Of a stretch of DNA of 54,256 bases, positions 24,345 through 32,610 are shown piece by piece. The translations under genes and the position numbers were made by a program. How positions within the stretch are numbered: the first letter of the stretch is position 1; each line of letters starts with the position of its first letter. The DNA is from Hyphomicrobium sp. (GTDB lineage: Bacteria; Pseudomonadota; Alphaproteobacteria; Rhizobiales; Hyphomicrobiaceae): the NCBI RefSeq assembly GCF_020852195.1, contig NZ_JADZBI010000154.1, positions 1-54,256 on the forward strand, given 5' to 3'. The notes beneath the pieces were generated by a model. The model was given only the letters and a program-made list of their open reading frames with translations, had not been told where the DNA came from and ran no database searches.

Positions 24345-24905
24345 ATGGCCTGGAACGACGAGCGGGTTGAGCTCTTGAAGAAGCTCTGGTCCGAAGGGCT
24401 CAGCGCGAGCCAGATCGCCGGACGCCTCGGCGGGGTGACGCGCAATGCCGTGATCGGCAAGGTCCACCGGCTCGGCCTTTCGGGACGCGCCACCACATCG
24501 CGCATGAAATCGCACCGCCCGCGGGCGCGCGTCGCCGCGACGGCGCGGCGCATGCAGCAGAAGTCGCGCTTCGCGCCGCAGGGCAATCCCGCGCTGCGTG
24601 CCCTCTACCAGCCTGAGGCCGAACCCTTCACACCGTCGGTCGAGGAGCTCGTGATCCCGCTCAAGGAGCGGCGCACGATCCAGACGCTCACCGAATGCTC
24701 ATGCCGCTGGCCGATCGGCGATCCGCAGGCCGCCGACTTCCATTTCTGCGGAAAGACCAAGGTCACCGGGCTTCCCTACTGCGAGTTCCATGCGCGCCGC
24801 GCGTTCCAGCCGCCGCAGCCGCGCCGTCGCGAGCGCGAGGTGGCGGAGCCCCGGATCCCGGCGCTCGCACACACGGCCTCCGGCAAAGAGCCGGCGGACG
24901 TGTAA
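24345..24905 (+). CDS. gcrA: GcrA cell-cycle regulator
   Basis: A 186-residue transcription factor of the alphaproteobacterial GcrA family, which in Caulobacter works with sigma-70 and CcrM-methylated GANTC sites to drive S-phase genes. The N-terminal helix-turn-helix (AWNDERVELLKKLWSEG, then SASQIAGRLGGVTRNAVIGK and VHRLGLSGR) is nearly canonical. A basic, variable middle (about residues 50-85) leads to the C-terminal RNA-polymerase-binding module with conserved cysteines (ECSCRWPIGDP, FHFCGK, LPYCEFH). AGGAG lies 9 bases before the ATG at 24345. A clear terminator follows. Confidence 0.95.
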   Translation: MAWNDERVELLKKLWSEGLSASQIAGRLGGVTRNAVIGKVHRLGLSGRATTSRMKSHRPRARVAATARRMQQKSRFAPQGNPALRALYQPEAEPFTPSVEELVIPLKERRTIQTLTECSCRWPIGDPQAADFHFCGKTKVTGLPYCEFHARRAFQPPQPRRREREVAEPRIPALAHTASGKEPADV

Positions 24906-24929
24906 AGAGACGACCCTTTCTGCGGGGGG

Positions 24930-24970
24930 AAGGTCGGGTGCGTCGGGGGGCGCGCCCGACCTTCGTTTTT
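24930..24970 (+). terminator. Rho-independent terminator of gcrA
   Basis: A 9-bp stem AAGGTCGGG/CCCGACCTT, with a 16-base GC-rich loop that can extend the pairing, is followed by CGTTTTT. It starts 25 bases after the gcrA stop. Confidence 0.8.
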
Positions 24971-25013
24971 GGTGCATTGCTCTGACGGAAGAGGCGGAGA
25001 TGCGCGGCCGTGA

Positions 25014-25511
25014 TCAGGCCGAAAAGCTCATGCGGCTGTCATCGAGGGCGCGACGCAGGGCGCCGGCGAAATCGCGGCGCTCCTCGTCGTTGAGAAGGCG
25101 GCCGAATTCCAGCTCGCGGCCGTGGGACGCGAGCCTCAGGTGATTGCCGCCATCGGGGCGCTCGGTGAACAGCACACGCACCCAATAGGGGTTGAACTCA
25201 AAACTGCGGCTCTTGCCCGAGGCCGAGACCTGCCGCAACGTCAGCGTGCTCGGCGTCAGCTCCACTAGCTCGTAGGCGCGCGCGGCGCGATAGTTGAGCT
25301 TGAACGCGACGTAGATCAGCAGCACGTCGAGGCCGAAAAACCCCATTACCGGCCAAGCCCCCATGAGCAGGAAGGCCATGCCGGACACGAAGCTCACGCT
25401 CCCGATGGCGAGCATGAGGATCAGAAACCCTCGCGGCGAAAGCGAGCGATGAGGGTGGAGAATGGCGCGAAAGACGCTCGCGTCGGGGGATTGAGGTCCG
25501 CTATCGTTCAT
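25014..25511 (-). CDS. DUF2244 family membrane protein
   Basis: A 165-residue inner-membrane protein. After an N-terminal cytoplasmic stretch with the family motif LHPHRSLSPRGF, two transmembrane helices (about residues 29-50 and 54-74) are joined by a tight turn, then a C-terminal beta-rich domain (VELTPSTLTLRQV, FNPYWVRVLF, ELEFGRLLNDEER). These are hallmarks of DUF2244, which has no established function. It is divergent from nth, a common arrangement in Rhizobiales, and the two starts are only 27 bases apart on the chosen coordinates. Confidence 0.88.
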   Translation of the reverse strand: MNDSGPQSPDASVFRAILHPHRSLSPRGFLILMLAIGSVSFVSGMAFLLMGAWPVMGFFGLDVLLIYVAFKLNYRAARAYELVELTPSTLTLRQVSASGKSRSFEFNPYWVRVLFTERPDGGNHLRLASHGRELEFGRLLNDEERRDFAGALRRALDDSRMSFSA

Positions 25512-25538
25512 CAGGCCAGCCTACCTTCGGGATCCGTC

Positions 25539-26270
25539 TTGTCAAAGCGCCTATCCGCTGATGAACGTTCCGCCGCCCTGCCGGCGCCCCGTTCCCATGC
25601 CCCCCGCGCCACTCGGGGCGGCGCACGGCGGCGCGGCCTTTCGTCCGCTGAAATCCAGGAGATTTTCAGGCGGTTCGCGGCGGCGAACCCGGAGCCAAAG
25701 GGCGAGCTCGAGCATACCAACCCGTTCACGCTTCTGGTCGCCGTCGTGCTCTCGGCGCAGGCCACGGACGCGGGCGTGAACAAGGCGACGCGAGCGCTGT
25801 TCCGGAAAGTGGATACGCCGCAAAAGATGCTCGCGCTCGGCGAGGACGCACTGCGCGAGCACATCAAGTCCATCGGGCTCTACCGCGCCAAAGCCAAGAA
25901 CGTGATCCTGCTCAGCGAGAAGCTGATCCGGGAGTTCGGCGGGGAGATCCCCGCGGACCGCGATGCGCTCGAGACGCTGCCCGGCGTCGGGCGCAAGACC
26001 GCCAACGTGGTCATGAACATCGCCTTCGGCGCGCCGACCATGGCGGTCGATACGCACGTGCTGCGTGTGTCCAACCGTATAGGACTATCGGAGGGTAAGA
26101 CGCCGCTCGCGGTGGAAGCGGATCTCCTCGCAAAGGTTCCGCCCGAATACGGTCTTCATGCGCATCACTGGCTCATCCTGCACGGACGCTATGTGTGTAA
26201 GGCACGACGCCCCGCGTGCCCAGCCTGCCTCATCCGCGATATCTGCCGCTTTCCGGACAAGACGCTCTAG
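25539..26270 (+). CDS. nth: Endonuclease III
   Basis: A DNA glycosylase/AP lyase for oxidised pyrimidines, 243 residues from the TTG at 25539. The helix-hairpin-helix with catalytic lysine is LPGVGRKTANVV, the catalytic aspartate is in MAVDTHVLRVSNRIG, and the [4Fe-4S] cluster cysteines follow the C-x6-C-x2-C-x5-C spacing (CKARRPACPACLIRDIC). The first 45 residues are a basic, low-complexity extension common in alphaproteobacterial Nth. The start is uncertain: the frame is open upstream to 25449, which would overlap the divergent DUF2244 gene, and no strong ribosome site is visible. Confidence 0.93.
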   Translation: MSKRLSADERSAALPAPRSHAPRATRGGARRRGLSSAEIQEIFRRFAAANPEPKGELEHTNPFTLLVAVVLSAQATDAGVNKATRALFRKVDTPQKMLALGEDALREHIKSIGLYRAKAKNVILLSEKLIREFGGEIPADRDALETLPGVGRKTANVVMNIAFGAPTMAVDTHVLRVSNRIGLSEGKTPLAVEADLLAKVPPEYGLHAHHWLILHGRYVCKARRPACPACLIRDICRFPDKTL

Positions 26271-26457
26271 CGCAATAGATGCGTAAGCAGATCAATTGAG
26301 CGCCGCTCTTAAGCTCGCGTCAACCACGCTTAAGATCGTTTACTCGGTCGGCCGACAGATTAATTCCCTCCTTACCACTCTCCTCTAACGGTTGGCGGAC
26401 TGCCGCCAGCATGACTTGCAGACACGCATTTATTTCCTCCCTGGAGTTGGCACTCGA

Positions 26458-28272
26458 ATGGCTTGCCCTCAGCTTGTGGATGCGACGTCCGCCGCTTTGA
26501 TCGAAGCAGCCGCGAGCCTTGATGCGCAGAAGCTCATCGAGCACGCGCGCAAGCTGGCAACGCTCAACACGCGCTTCGAGGTCGCCCTCAACAACATCGC
26601 ACGCGGGCTTTCGATGTTCGATGCCGAGGGCCGTCTCATCATCTGCAACGGGCTCTACCGGGAAATCTATGGGCTGCCGGACGAGCTCACGGAGCCAGGC
26701 ACCCCTTTCTCGCGCATCATCGCCTATCAGGCAGCGAAGGACGGCTCAGCCAACACCGCCGAGGATCTGAGGCGCCAGCAGCTTTGGGTGACGGAGCACG
26801 CGGCGGAGTTGCAGTATGGAAAGATCTTCACCCATACGCACAATCTCCCCGACGGCCGCATCATCCTCGTCACCGTTCAGCCGCTGGAGGACGGCGGCTG
26901 GGTCGACATCCAGGAGGACGTGACAGAGGCGACGCTCGCTCGCGAGCGCATCACGTGGCTTGCCCGGCATTGCCCGCTGACAGAGATCCCCAACCGCTTC
27001 CATTTGCGCGAGCGGCTCGAGGAGGCGCTGCAGTGCCTGGGGTCTCACGAGAAGCTCGCCGTACATCTCGTGGATCTCGATTATTTTAAGCAGGTGAACG
27101 ACACGCTCGGCCATGCCGCCGGCGATGCCGTTCTCAAGGCCGTCGCCAAGCGCATGCTGGCCACGTTGCGCGAGAACGACGCCGTCGGCCGCGTGGGCGG
27201 AGACGAGTTCGCGATCATCCAGCGGGGCATCAGCGGGCCGGAAGACGCGGCGCGTCTCGCGGAACGCCTCGTCAAGACGCTCAACGCGCCCTATCGCGTG
27301 CTCGGCTCGAACGCCGCGATCGGCGCCAGCATCGGTATCGCGATCGCTCCGGATCACGGCGTCGATTCCGACACCCTGCTCAGAAAAGCCGATATGGCGC
27401 TCTACCGTATGAAGACCTGCGGCCGCGGCAGGTCCTACGTCTACAGGACGGAGGACGAAGCGGTCGCGCTCGAGCGCATGGAGCTCAGGAGCGCACTCAG
27501 AGACGCCCTCAAGAACCGGCAGCTCGGGCTTCACTATCAGCCGATCGTCGACGTGAAGGCCGGGACGGTGACGGCGTGCGAGGCGCTCATGCGCTGGCAA
27601 CACCCGAGCCTCGGAATGGTGCCGCCGTCCACGTTCATTCCGATCGCCGAGACCTCCGGACTGATCCTGCCGATGGGCGAATGGGCCCTGCATCAGGCCT
27701 GCCATGATGCCGCCGGGTGGCGCTCCGACATCAAGGTCGCCGTCAATCTCTCGGCCGTACAGTTCGACCAGAGCGATCTTGCGATCAGCGTGCAACGCGC
27801 GCTCGATGCCTCCGGGCTCGACGCGGAGAGGCTCGAGGTCGAGATCACCGAGACCGCGCTCCTCAAATGCGAGGCGCGCACGATCGAAACGCTGGGGCGG
27901 CTCAGGGCGCTCGGCGTGCGGCTGGTGCTGGACGACTTCGGCACCGGCTTTGCCTCGCTCAACTATCTGCGCAACTTCGCCTTCGACAAGATCAAGATCG
28001 ATCAGTCGTTCATCAACGAGATGGCGGACCGGCGGGACTGCATGGCCATCGTGGGCGCGGTCACCGGACTTGCGAGGACGCTCGGCATCGGGCCGGTGGC
28101 CGAGGGCGTCGAGGAACTCGAGCAGCTCGAGGGCGTGACCGTCGCCGGATGCCAGGAGATGCAGGGCTTCTATTTCAGCCAGCCGGTGCCTGCGGTCGAG
28201 GTCGAGGCCGCCGTGGCCGCCTGCGTCAGCCGGTTGGCGCATGTATCCTCCGCCGGCCTTTCCGCTTCCTGA
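26458..28272 (+). CDS. PAS-GGDEF-EAL cyclic-di-GMP signalling protein
   Basis: A 604-residue soluble protein. One PAS domain (about residues 35-160, FEVALNNIARGLSMFDAEGRLI) is followed by GGDEF (about 165-330) and EAL (about 345-590). The cyclase motif G247-G248-D249-E250-F251 is intact and the inhibitory RxxD site is present (R238-END), unlike the paralogue at the left edge. The phosphodiesterase motif E375-A-L, VEITETALL, LDDFGTGFAS and KIKIDQSF are intact. The start at 26458 is chosen because 22 upstream codons show no domain. The bifunctional layout is standard; the net activity is unknown. No membrane segment is seen. Confidence 0.88.
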   Translation: MACPQLVDATSAALIEAAASLDAQKLIEHARKLATLNTRFEVALNNIARGLSMFDAEGRLIICNGLYREIYGLPDELTEPGTPFSRIIAYQAAKDGSANTAEDLRRQQLWVTEHAAELQYGKIFTHTHNLPDGRIILVTVQPLEDGGWVDIQEDVTEATLARERITWLARHCPLTEIPNRFHLRERLEEALQCLGSHEKLAVHLVDLDYFKQVNDTLGHAAGDAVLKAVAKRMLATLRENDAVGRVGGDEFAIIQRGISGPEDAARLAERLVKTLNAPYRVLGSNAAIGASIGIAIAPDHGVDSDTLLRKADMALYRMKTCGRGRSYVYRTEDEAVALERMELRSALRDALKNRQLGLHYQPIVDVKAGTVTACEALMRWQHPSLGMVPPSTFIPIAETSGLILPMGEWALHQACHDAAGWRSDIKVAVNLSAVQFDQSDLAISVQRALDASGLDAERLEVEITETALLKCEARTIETLGRLRALGVRLVLDDFGTGFASLNYLRNFAFDKIKIDQSFINEMADRRDCMAIVGAVTGLARTLGIGPVAEGVEELEQLEGVTVAGCQEMQGFYFSQPVPAVEVEAAVAACVSRLAHVSSAGLSAS

Positions 28273-28350
28273 TCGCTCCATCCTCAAGTCTCGGGCAGAG
28301 GTAAGGGGACCCGTCGCACGTTTCCTGCCGGCGTCGCATGCGCTGAAACT

Positions 28351-28425
28351 GGCGTGGGTCCCGGCCTTCGCCGGGATGACGTGCCACACGCGACGTCATC
28401 CCGACGGAGGTCGGGATCCACGCCA
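28351..28425. repeat. Paired palindromic intergenic repeat, copy 3
   Basis: Head-to-head arms GCGTGGGTCCCGGCCTTCGC (28353-28372) and GACGTCATCCCGACGGAGGT...GGGATCCACGC (28393-28423). The following GTCCACAAATGTCACGC resembles TTCCATAAATGTCACGC that follows copy 1, so the conserved unit extends beyond the palindromes. It lies between convergent genes. Confidence 0.8.
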
Positions 28426-28480
28426 GCGTCCACAAATGTCACGCAGGCACGACCCTCGTGCGACAGCAAGAAACGCGCAG

Positions 28481-29254
28481 TCAGGCGACGCGCACGGCGA
28501 TGCCGGCCGCGGCCATGTGCTGCTTCGCTTCCCCGATGGTGTGAGTGCCGAAGTGGAAGATCGAGGCCGCGAGCACGGCGCTCGCGTGTCCGTCCCTCAC
28601 GCCCTCGACCAAGTGGTCGAGCGTGCCGACACCGCCCGAGGCGATGACGGGAACCGGCACCGCATCCGAGATGGCGCGCGTCAGCTCGATGTCGAAGCCG
28701 GCCTTCGTGCCGTCGCGATCCATGGAGGTGAGCAGGATCTCGCCCGCGCCGAGCGCCACCACCTCGCGCGCATATTCGATCGCGTCGATGCCGGTCGGCT
28801 TGCGCCCGCCGTGGGTGAAGATCTCCCAGCGGAGCGGCTCGCCTTCGGCAGAGACGCGCTTGGCGTCGATGGCGACGACGATGCACTGGGCGCCGAACTT
28901 CTCCGACGCCTCCTTGACGAACTGGCGGTTGGCGACGGCCGCGGTGTTGATCGACACCTTGTCGGCGCCGGCCTCGAGCAGCTTGCGGATGTCGTCCACG
29001 GCGCGCACGCCGCCGCCGACGGTGAGCGGCATGAAGCAGCGCTCGGCCGTGCGCTCAACGACGTCGAAGATGACGTCGCGGTCCTCGTGCGAGGCGGTGA
29101 TGTCGAGGAAGCACAGTTCGTCGGCACCGGCGGCGTCATAGGCGGCGGCGGCCTCGACCGGATCGCCGGCATCGACGAGATCGACGAAGTTGACGCCCTT
29201 GACGACGCGCCCGTCCTTGACGTCGAGGCAGGGGATGATGCGGGTTTTCAGCAT
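28481..29254 (-). CDS. hisF: Imidazole glycerol phosphate synthase, cyclase subunit
   Basis: A 257-residue (beta-alpha)8 enzyme that, with HisH, converts PRFAR and ammonia to imidazole glycerol phosphate and AICAR. The N-terminal catalytic aspartate is in [16 protein letters not shown]; the second is in [15 protein letters not shown]. The phosphate loops [10 protein letters not shown] and [10 protein letters not shown] are intact. The start MLKTR at 29254 matches the family N-terminus. Its partner hisH lies 4.4 kb away, and it is separated from hisA by a small gene on the opposite strand. Confidence 0.97.
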   Translation of the reverse strand: MLKTRIIPCLDVKDGRVVKGVNFVDLVDAGDPVEAAAAYDAAGADELCFLDITASHEDRDVIFDVVERTAERCFMPLTVGGGVRAVDDIRKLLEAGADKVSINTAAVANRQFVKEASEKFGAQCIVVAIDAKRVSAEGEPLRWEIFTHGGRKPTGIDAIEYAREVVALGAGEILLTSMDRDGTKAGFDIELTRAISDAVPVPVIASGGVGTLDHLVEGVRDGHASAVLAASIFHFGTHTIGEAKQHMAAAGIAVRVA

Positions 29255-29336
29255 GGGTCTCGCACGACAACGTTTGCCGTCTGCTCCGCCCGGTAGCATA
29301 TTCCGGCGGAATGCCACAAGAACGGAGCCCTTGCGC

Positions 29337-29612
29337 ATGAGCTCTCTCGATCCGTTTCCCGCGTGGCTGCTTCCTCTCGCGCTCGGGCTTTTCGTCGCCG
29401 CCCTTCTCCTGATGCGAAGGCGGACGCGCCGGGGCTCATGGCAGCGCGGGCAGGATGCGAATGCTCGTCAGGATGGCGGGGCCTATGCGGCCTATGGAGC
29501 GCCGTCGGACGGCGGCTGGTCCGGGAGCGGCAAGGGCAAGCACGCCTGCGACGGCGACAATGGCGGCGGTTCCGACGGAGGAGGAGACGGTGGCGGTGGC
29601 GGCGGGGACTAG
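29337..29612 (+). CDS. Small membrane-anchored glycine-rich protein
   Basis: A 91-residue protein of unknown function. Residues 8-26 ([19 protein letters not shown]) form a single transmembrane helix followed by an arginine cluster (RRRTRRG), so the tail is probably cytoplasmic. The C-terminal 40 residues are glycine-, aspartate- and serine-rich, ending in a run of GGGD units. It lies between hisF and hisA but on the opposite strand, ending 10 bases before the hisA stop codon. Codon usage fits the neighbourhood. It may be a real lineage-specific gene; the low-complexity tail lowers confidence. Confidence 0.5.
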   Translation: MSSLDPFPAWLLPLALGLFVAALLLMRRRTRRGSWQRGQDANARQDGGAYAAYGAPSDGGWSGSGKGKHACDGDNGGGSDGGGDGGGGGGD

Positions 29613-29621
29613 CCCCGTCCT

Positions 29622-30350
29622 TCACGCCGCCGACAGCAAGGCCAGCGCCTCCTTGGGATCGAGGCGGCCATCATAGAGCGCGCGGCCGGTGATGGCGCCT
29701 TCCAGCAGCGCGTACTCGGGGCGCAGGAGCGCCTTGACGTCCTCGATGGAGGCGAGGCCGCCCGAGGCTACGACGGGGATGCTCGTCGCGCGCGCCAGCT
29801 CGGCGGTGGCTGGGAGGTTCAGGCCCTTCAAGACGCCGTCGCGCTCAATGTCGGTGTAGACGATGGCAGCAACGCCGGCGTCCTCGAAGCGGTCGGCGAG
29901 ATCGATGGCGGTGAGCTCGGAGGTCTCGGCCCAGCCCTCGACCGCTACGCGGCCGCCCTTGGCGTCGATGCCGACGGCGATGCGGCCGGGGAAGTTCCGG
30001 CAGGCCTCGCGGACGAGTGTGGGATCGCGCACGGCCGCCGTGCCCAGGATCACGCGGCGGATCCCGCGTGCGAGCCAGGTCTCGATGGTGGCGATGTCAC
30101 GGATGCCGCCGCCGAGCTGGGCCGGCATGGTGATGGCCTTCAGGATGGCCTCCACGGCGGCCGCGTTGACCGGCTTGCCGGCGAAGGCGCCGTTCAGATC
30201 GACGATGTGCAGATACTTGAAGCCCTGCCGCTCGAACGCCTGGGCCTGGGCGGCCGGATCCTCGTTGAAGACGGTGGCCGCGTTCATGTCCCCGAGCTGC
30301 AGACGGACGCACTTGCCGTCCTTCAGATCGATGGCCGGAAATAAGATCAC
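29622..30350 (-). CDS. hisA: Phosphoribosylformimino-5-aminoimidazole carboxamide ribotide isomerase
   Basis: A 242-residue (beta-alpha)8 isomerase that converts ProFAR to PRFAR, the step before HisHF. Catalytic aspartates are in [16 protein letters not shown] (D8) and in [13 protein letters not shown]. Phosphate-binding loops QLGGGIRD and [10 protein letters not shown] are present. Length is normal. The small glycine-rich gene on the opposite strand separates it from hisF, so hisF probably needs its own promoter. Confidence 0.97.
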   Translation of the reverse strand: MILFPAIDLKDGKCVRLQLGDMNAATVFNEDPAAQAQAFERQGFKYLHIVDLNGAFAGKPVNAAAVEAILKAITMPAQLGGGIRDIATIETWLARGIRRVILGTAAVRDPTLVREACRNFPGRIAVGIDAKGGRVAVEGWAETSELTAIDLADRFEDAGVAAIVYTDIERDGVLKGLNLPATAELARATSIPVVASGGLASIEDVKALLRPEYALLEGAITGRALYDGRLDPKEALALLSAA

Positions 30351-30538
30351 TCGGGTCCCTCGTCAGTCCCGCTACAGCTTTCCTGCTACAGCTTTTTCAT
30401 GTGACCGATGATGCAGGCTTGCGGCCGGCGCGGCTCGAAGCAGTCACGGTCCCGGCGGCGCGCATCCGCCATCAGATTGCTATGGTCTTGCCCGATCAAT
30501 AGAGTTTGTCGTCGAGCGTCAAGTCCGTGTCATAACAT

Positions 30539-30853
30539 ATGCAGGCCGCATATCTCACCCCACCGCCGTTCCGTACCGCCCTGGCGCGCCCCGCGCTGAC
30601 GGAGGCGGACGCCATCGACATCTGGATCGCGCGCTGGCTCAGGATCCGCCCGCGCGACCTGATCCTGCGCTACGGCTGCGATCCGCGCCGGCTCTACGAG
30701 ATCTGGCAGGAGGAGCGGTTTCCGGGCAGCCGCGCCAAGGCCCTTGACCTCTTCCTTGCTCAATATCCGGGGCTTGCAGACCGGATCGACCCGGGACCCC
30801 ACGTGCGCGTCTCCAAGGCTGCCCATCCGGACCAATTGCGCCTCTTCGACTAG
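30539..30853 (+). CDS. Hypothetical protein, 104 residues
   Basis: Not recognised. A compact helical protein with several tryptophans and charged helices (ADAIDIWIARWLRIRPRDLILRYG, then PRRLYEIWQEERFPGSRAKALDLFL) and a C-terminal PDQLRLFD. The pattern could be a small DNA- or protein-binding domain, but no known motif is complete. The ATG at 30539 has no strong ribosome site. It is on the strand opposite to the his genes and is part of the inserted block between hisA and hisH. Confidence 0.55.
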   Translation: MQAAYLTPPPFRTALARPALTEADAIDIWIARWLRIRPRDLILRYGCDPRRLYEIWQEERFPGSRAKALDLFLAQYPGLADRIDPGPHVRVSKAAHPDQLRLFD

Positions 30854-30881
30854 GGGTTGCGGGCCTTCTTTCCTACATGCA

Positions 30882-30898
30882 GCAATATGACTTATTGC
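30882..30898. promoter_or_regulatory. AT-rich inverted repeat (possible operator)
   Basis: GCAATA-TGACT-TATTGC is a perfect 6-bp inverted repeat in an AT-rich patch 30 bases after the 104-residue gene and about 210 bases before the Cas2-like gene. There is no U-tract, so an operator for the Cas2-like gene is at least as likely as a terminator. Confidence 0.35.
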
Positions 30899-31108
30899 AT
30901 TGATTTTGCTTGCATGTTTTAGTTCGCTCGCGGTCCGTTTGGCGGCTATAGTGGGGCTTGTGCCCGCAACCTCCGTCACGGTCTGACCGCGCCCCGACCC
31001 TCAAGAGAACAAAATTCGAACGGACTCTAGACGTGGTGAGCGACTCATGCCACGTTCCCTCTACGTTCTCACCGCGTCCCCCCACTCTTCTCGCCCACGG
31101 AGAGCCCC

Positions 31109-31468
31109 ATGCGCACCTATCTCATCTCGTACGACCTCGCCAAGCCGCACCTCATCAAGCACGTCGTCGCCCAGGCGATCATGGCCGCCGGCCATAGCTG
31201 GGCACGCCCGCTCGAGCAGACCTGGTACGTGCGCTCGGAAGAGAGCGAGGAGGCGCTGGAGGCCAAGCTGACGCGCATCCTCGATTCCGAGGACGGGCTG
31301 CTCATCCAGCGCGTCAAGGACGAGGCGATCCTGACCAACACCTCGATCCGCTGGTTCAAGCAGCGCCAGGCCGGCGTCGAGATCAACGGCGACACCAACA
31401 TCATCGCCTTCCCGATTGCGAAGCCCGTGAGCGACGAGCCGGAGTTGCCGTTCGCGGAAGCGTGCTGA
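31109..31468 (+). CDS. Cas2-like small protein, isolated
   Basis: A 119-residue protein whose N-terminus MRTYLISYDLAKP resembles the first strand of Cas2 and related ferredoxin-like proteins (VapD/SinR type), with the aspartate of the YDL motif in the position of the Cas2 metal-binding residue. A helix (LIKHVVAQAIMAAG), a strand (QTWYVRS), a second helix (EEALEAKLTRIL) and a strand (LLIQRVK) follow in the expected order. There is no cas1, no repeat array and no toxin-type partner nearby. GGAGAG precedes the ATG. A strong terminator follows, so it is a single-gene unit. Function unknown; nuclease activity is only a suggestion from fold. Confidence 0.6.
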   Translation: MRTYLISYDLAKPHLIKHVVAQAIMAAGHSWARPLEQTWYVRSEESEEALEAKLTRILDSEDGLLIQRVKDEAILTNTSIRWFKQRQAGVEINGDTNIIAFPIAKPVSDEPELPFAEAC

Positions 31469-31555
31469 GCCTCTTTTCTGTTGCGTTAGTTGCGTTCGGC
31501 GTCGAGCCAACTCCGGTGCTCCCCCCATCCCCCGCGCCAGGCGTTGCTCATTGAG

Positions 31556-31585
31556 AAAGGGAGGCTTTCGAGCCTCCCTTTTTTT
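31556..31585 (+). terminator. Strong rho-independent terminator
   Basis: An 11-bp stem AAAGGGAGGCT/AGCCTCCCTTT closed by a TTCG tetraloop and followed by TTTT. It lies 88 bases after the Cas2-like gene. Confidence 0.9.
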
Positions 31586-31707
31586 GTTGCCGGAGATGCG
31601 GTCCGGCCGTTTCGTAGCTCGCAAATAAAAAGTGTCGGCTTTGCCGTCCGTCGTTCGTCGTTCCGGTGGCGCGGCACGACGCAACGCCAGATCCAGGGAG
31701 GTACCCC

Positions 31708-32121
31708 ATGCGCTACATGATTTTGGTCAAGGCCTCGGCGGACTCGGAAGCGGGGCTCATGCCGGGCGAGGACATGCTGAAGGCGATGGCGGACTATCAC
31801 GAGGAGCTGGCCAAGGCCGGCGTGCTCGTGGACGGCAACGGACTCCATCCCACGTCCAAGGGCTATCGGCTGCACTACTCCGACGGCAAGCGCACGCTGA
31901 TCGACGGGCCGTTCGCGGAGACCAAGGAGGTCATCGCCGGCTACACCATGATCAAGGTGAAATCGACCGAGGAGGCGCTCCACTGGTTCCAGCGGTTCCC
32001 GCAGCCGCACTACACCGACTGCGAGATCGAGCTCCGGCGGATGTTCGAGCTCGAGGAGCTGGGCGAGGGCGAGGAGATCGACCGCTTCCGCGAGATGGAA
32101 GTCGACGTGAAAGGAACGTGA
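31708..32121 (+). CDS. YCII-related (DGPF) domain protein
   Basis: A 137-residue protein of the YCII/DGPF superfamily: MRYMILVKASADSE at the N-terminus, then LHPTSKGYRLHYSDGKRTLIDGPFAETKEVIAGYTMIKVKS with the DGPF motif, and a dimerisation-type helix with HWFQRFP. Members often sit beside ECF sigma factors in resistance operons, but none is here. CCAGGGAGG lies 6 bases before the ATG at 31708. The C-terminal EIELRRMFELEELG extension is acidic. Function unknown. Confidence 0.85.
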   Translation: MRYMILVKASADSEAGLMPGEDMLKAMADYHEELAKAGVLVDGNGLHPTSKGYRLHYSDGKRTLIDGPFAETKEVIAGYTMIKVKSTEEALHWFQRFPQPHYTDCEIELRRMFELEELGEGEEIDRFREMEVDVKGT

Positions 32122-32400
32122 TAGCTGCCTAGGACTTAGGCAGTCTTTCGCATACTTCGAGCAAACTTGTGGATAAGCAAAGCGCGCGATCGCTTTAACT
32201 TGAAGCCGCAACTCACTCGCGCGCTAGATGCCTTGCCGCGCACGAGCACGACCACGCTCGTTGGATTGATCTCGGGTGCGATCGTGCTCTTTGTTCGTTG
32301 CGAGTCCGATCACCTTTTGCGATGTGCGCGCTTCTGCCTGCATCGCGAACGATCAGACTCGAGGCGCGGCTCGTTTGGTCAAGTAGAGGAGTTCTTCCCT
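32122..32400. other. Intergenic region with a DnaA box and long inverted repeat
   Basis: 279 bases upstream of the glutamine-rich small gene. It contains a weak hairpin CTGCCTA-GGACT-TAGGCAG (32125-32143) followed by TCTTTC, a perfect DnaA box (TGTGGATAA, 32168-32176), an 8-bp inverted repeat with arms GAGCACGA (32244-32251) and TCGTGCTC (32282-32289), and two GANTC sites (GAGTC near 32300 and GACTC near 32357). AGAGGAG precedes the start at 32401. No gene was seen inside. Confidence 0.6.
32125..32143 (+). terminator. Weak terminator of the YCII gene
   Basis: A 7-bp stem CTGCCTA/TAGGCAG with a 5-base loop starts 4 bases after the YCII stop codon and is followed by TCTTTCG. Confidence 0.45.
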
Positions 32401-32610
32401 ATGGCATCCAATGAGAAAACGTCGGCTCAGGTCGCAGCCATCGCACAACGCGCCCAACAGAACCCGAAATCCGTTACGCCGGAAGAGATTCAAGCTCTTG
32501 CGGCATCGGTTCTGAACCAGTCCGATCGCAATCGGCAGCAGCAGGGCCAGCAGAACCCGCAGAATCAGCGGAGCGGTCAGCAAAACCAGTCGGACCAGCA
32601 AAGACGGTAG
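32401..32610 (+). CDS. Small glutamine-rich hypothetical protein
   Basis: A 69-residue protein with an N-terminal helical half (TSAQVAAIAQRAQQNPKSVTPEEIQALAASVL) and a low-complexity Q/N/R-rich tail. AGAGGAG lies about 9 bases before the ATG at 32401, which supports translation. Not recognised as a named family; it looks like a small cytoplasmic protein of the kind often seen in Rhizobiales. Its 3' half overlaps the end of a convergent minus-strand frame. The upstream region has a DnaA box and GANTC sites. Confidence 0.55.
   Translation: MASNEKTSAQVAAIAQRAQQNPKSVTPEEIQALAASVLNQSDRNRQQQGQQNPQNQRSGQQNQSDQQRR

Noticed and set aside
31109-31468. CRISPR-Cas locus
   Set aside because: Only a Cas2-like fold is seen; no cas1, effector gene or repeat-spacer array exists in the window.
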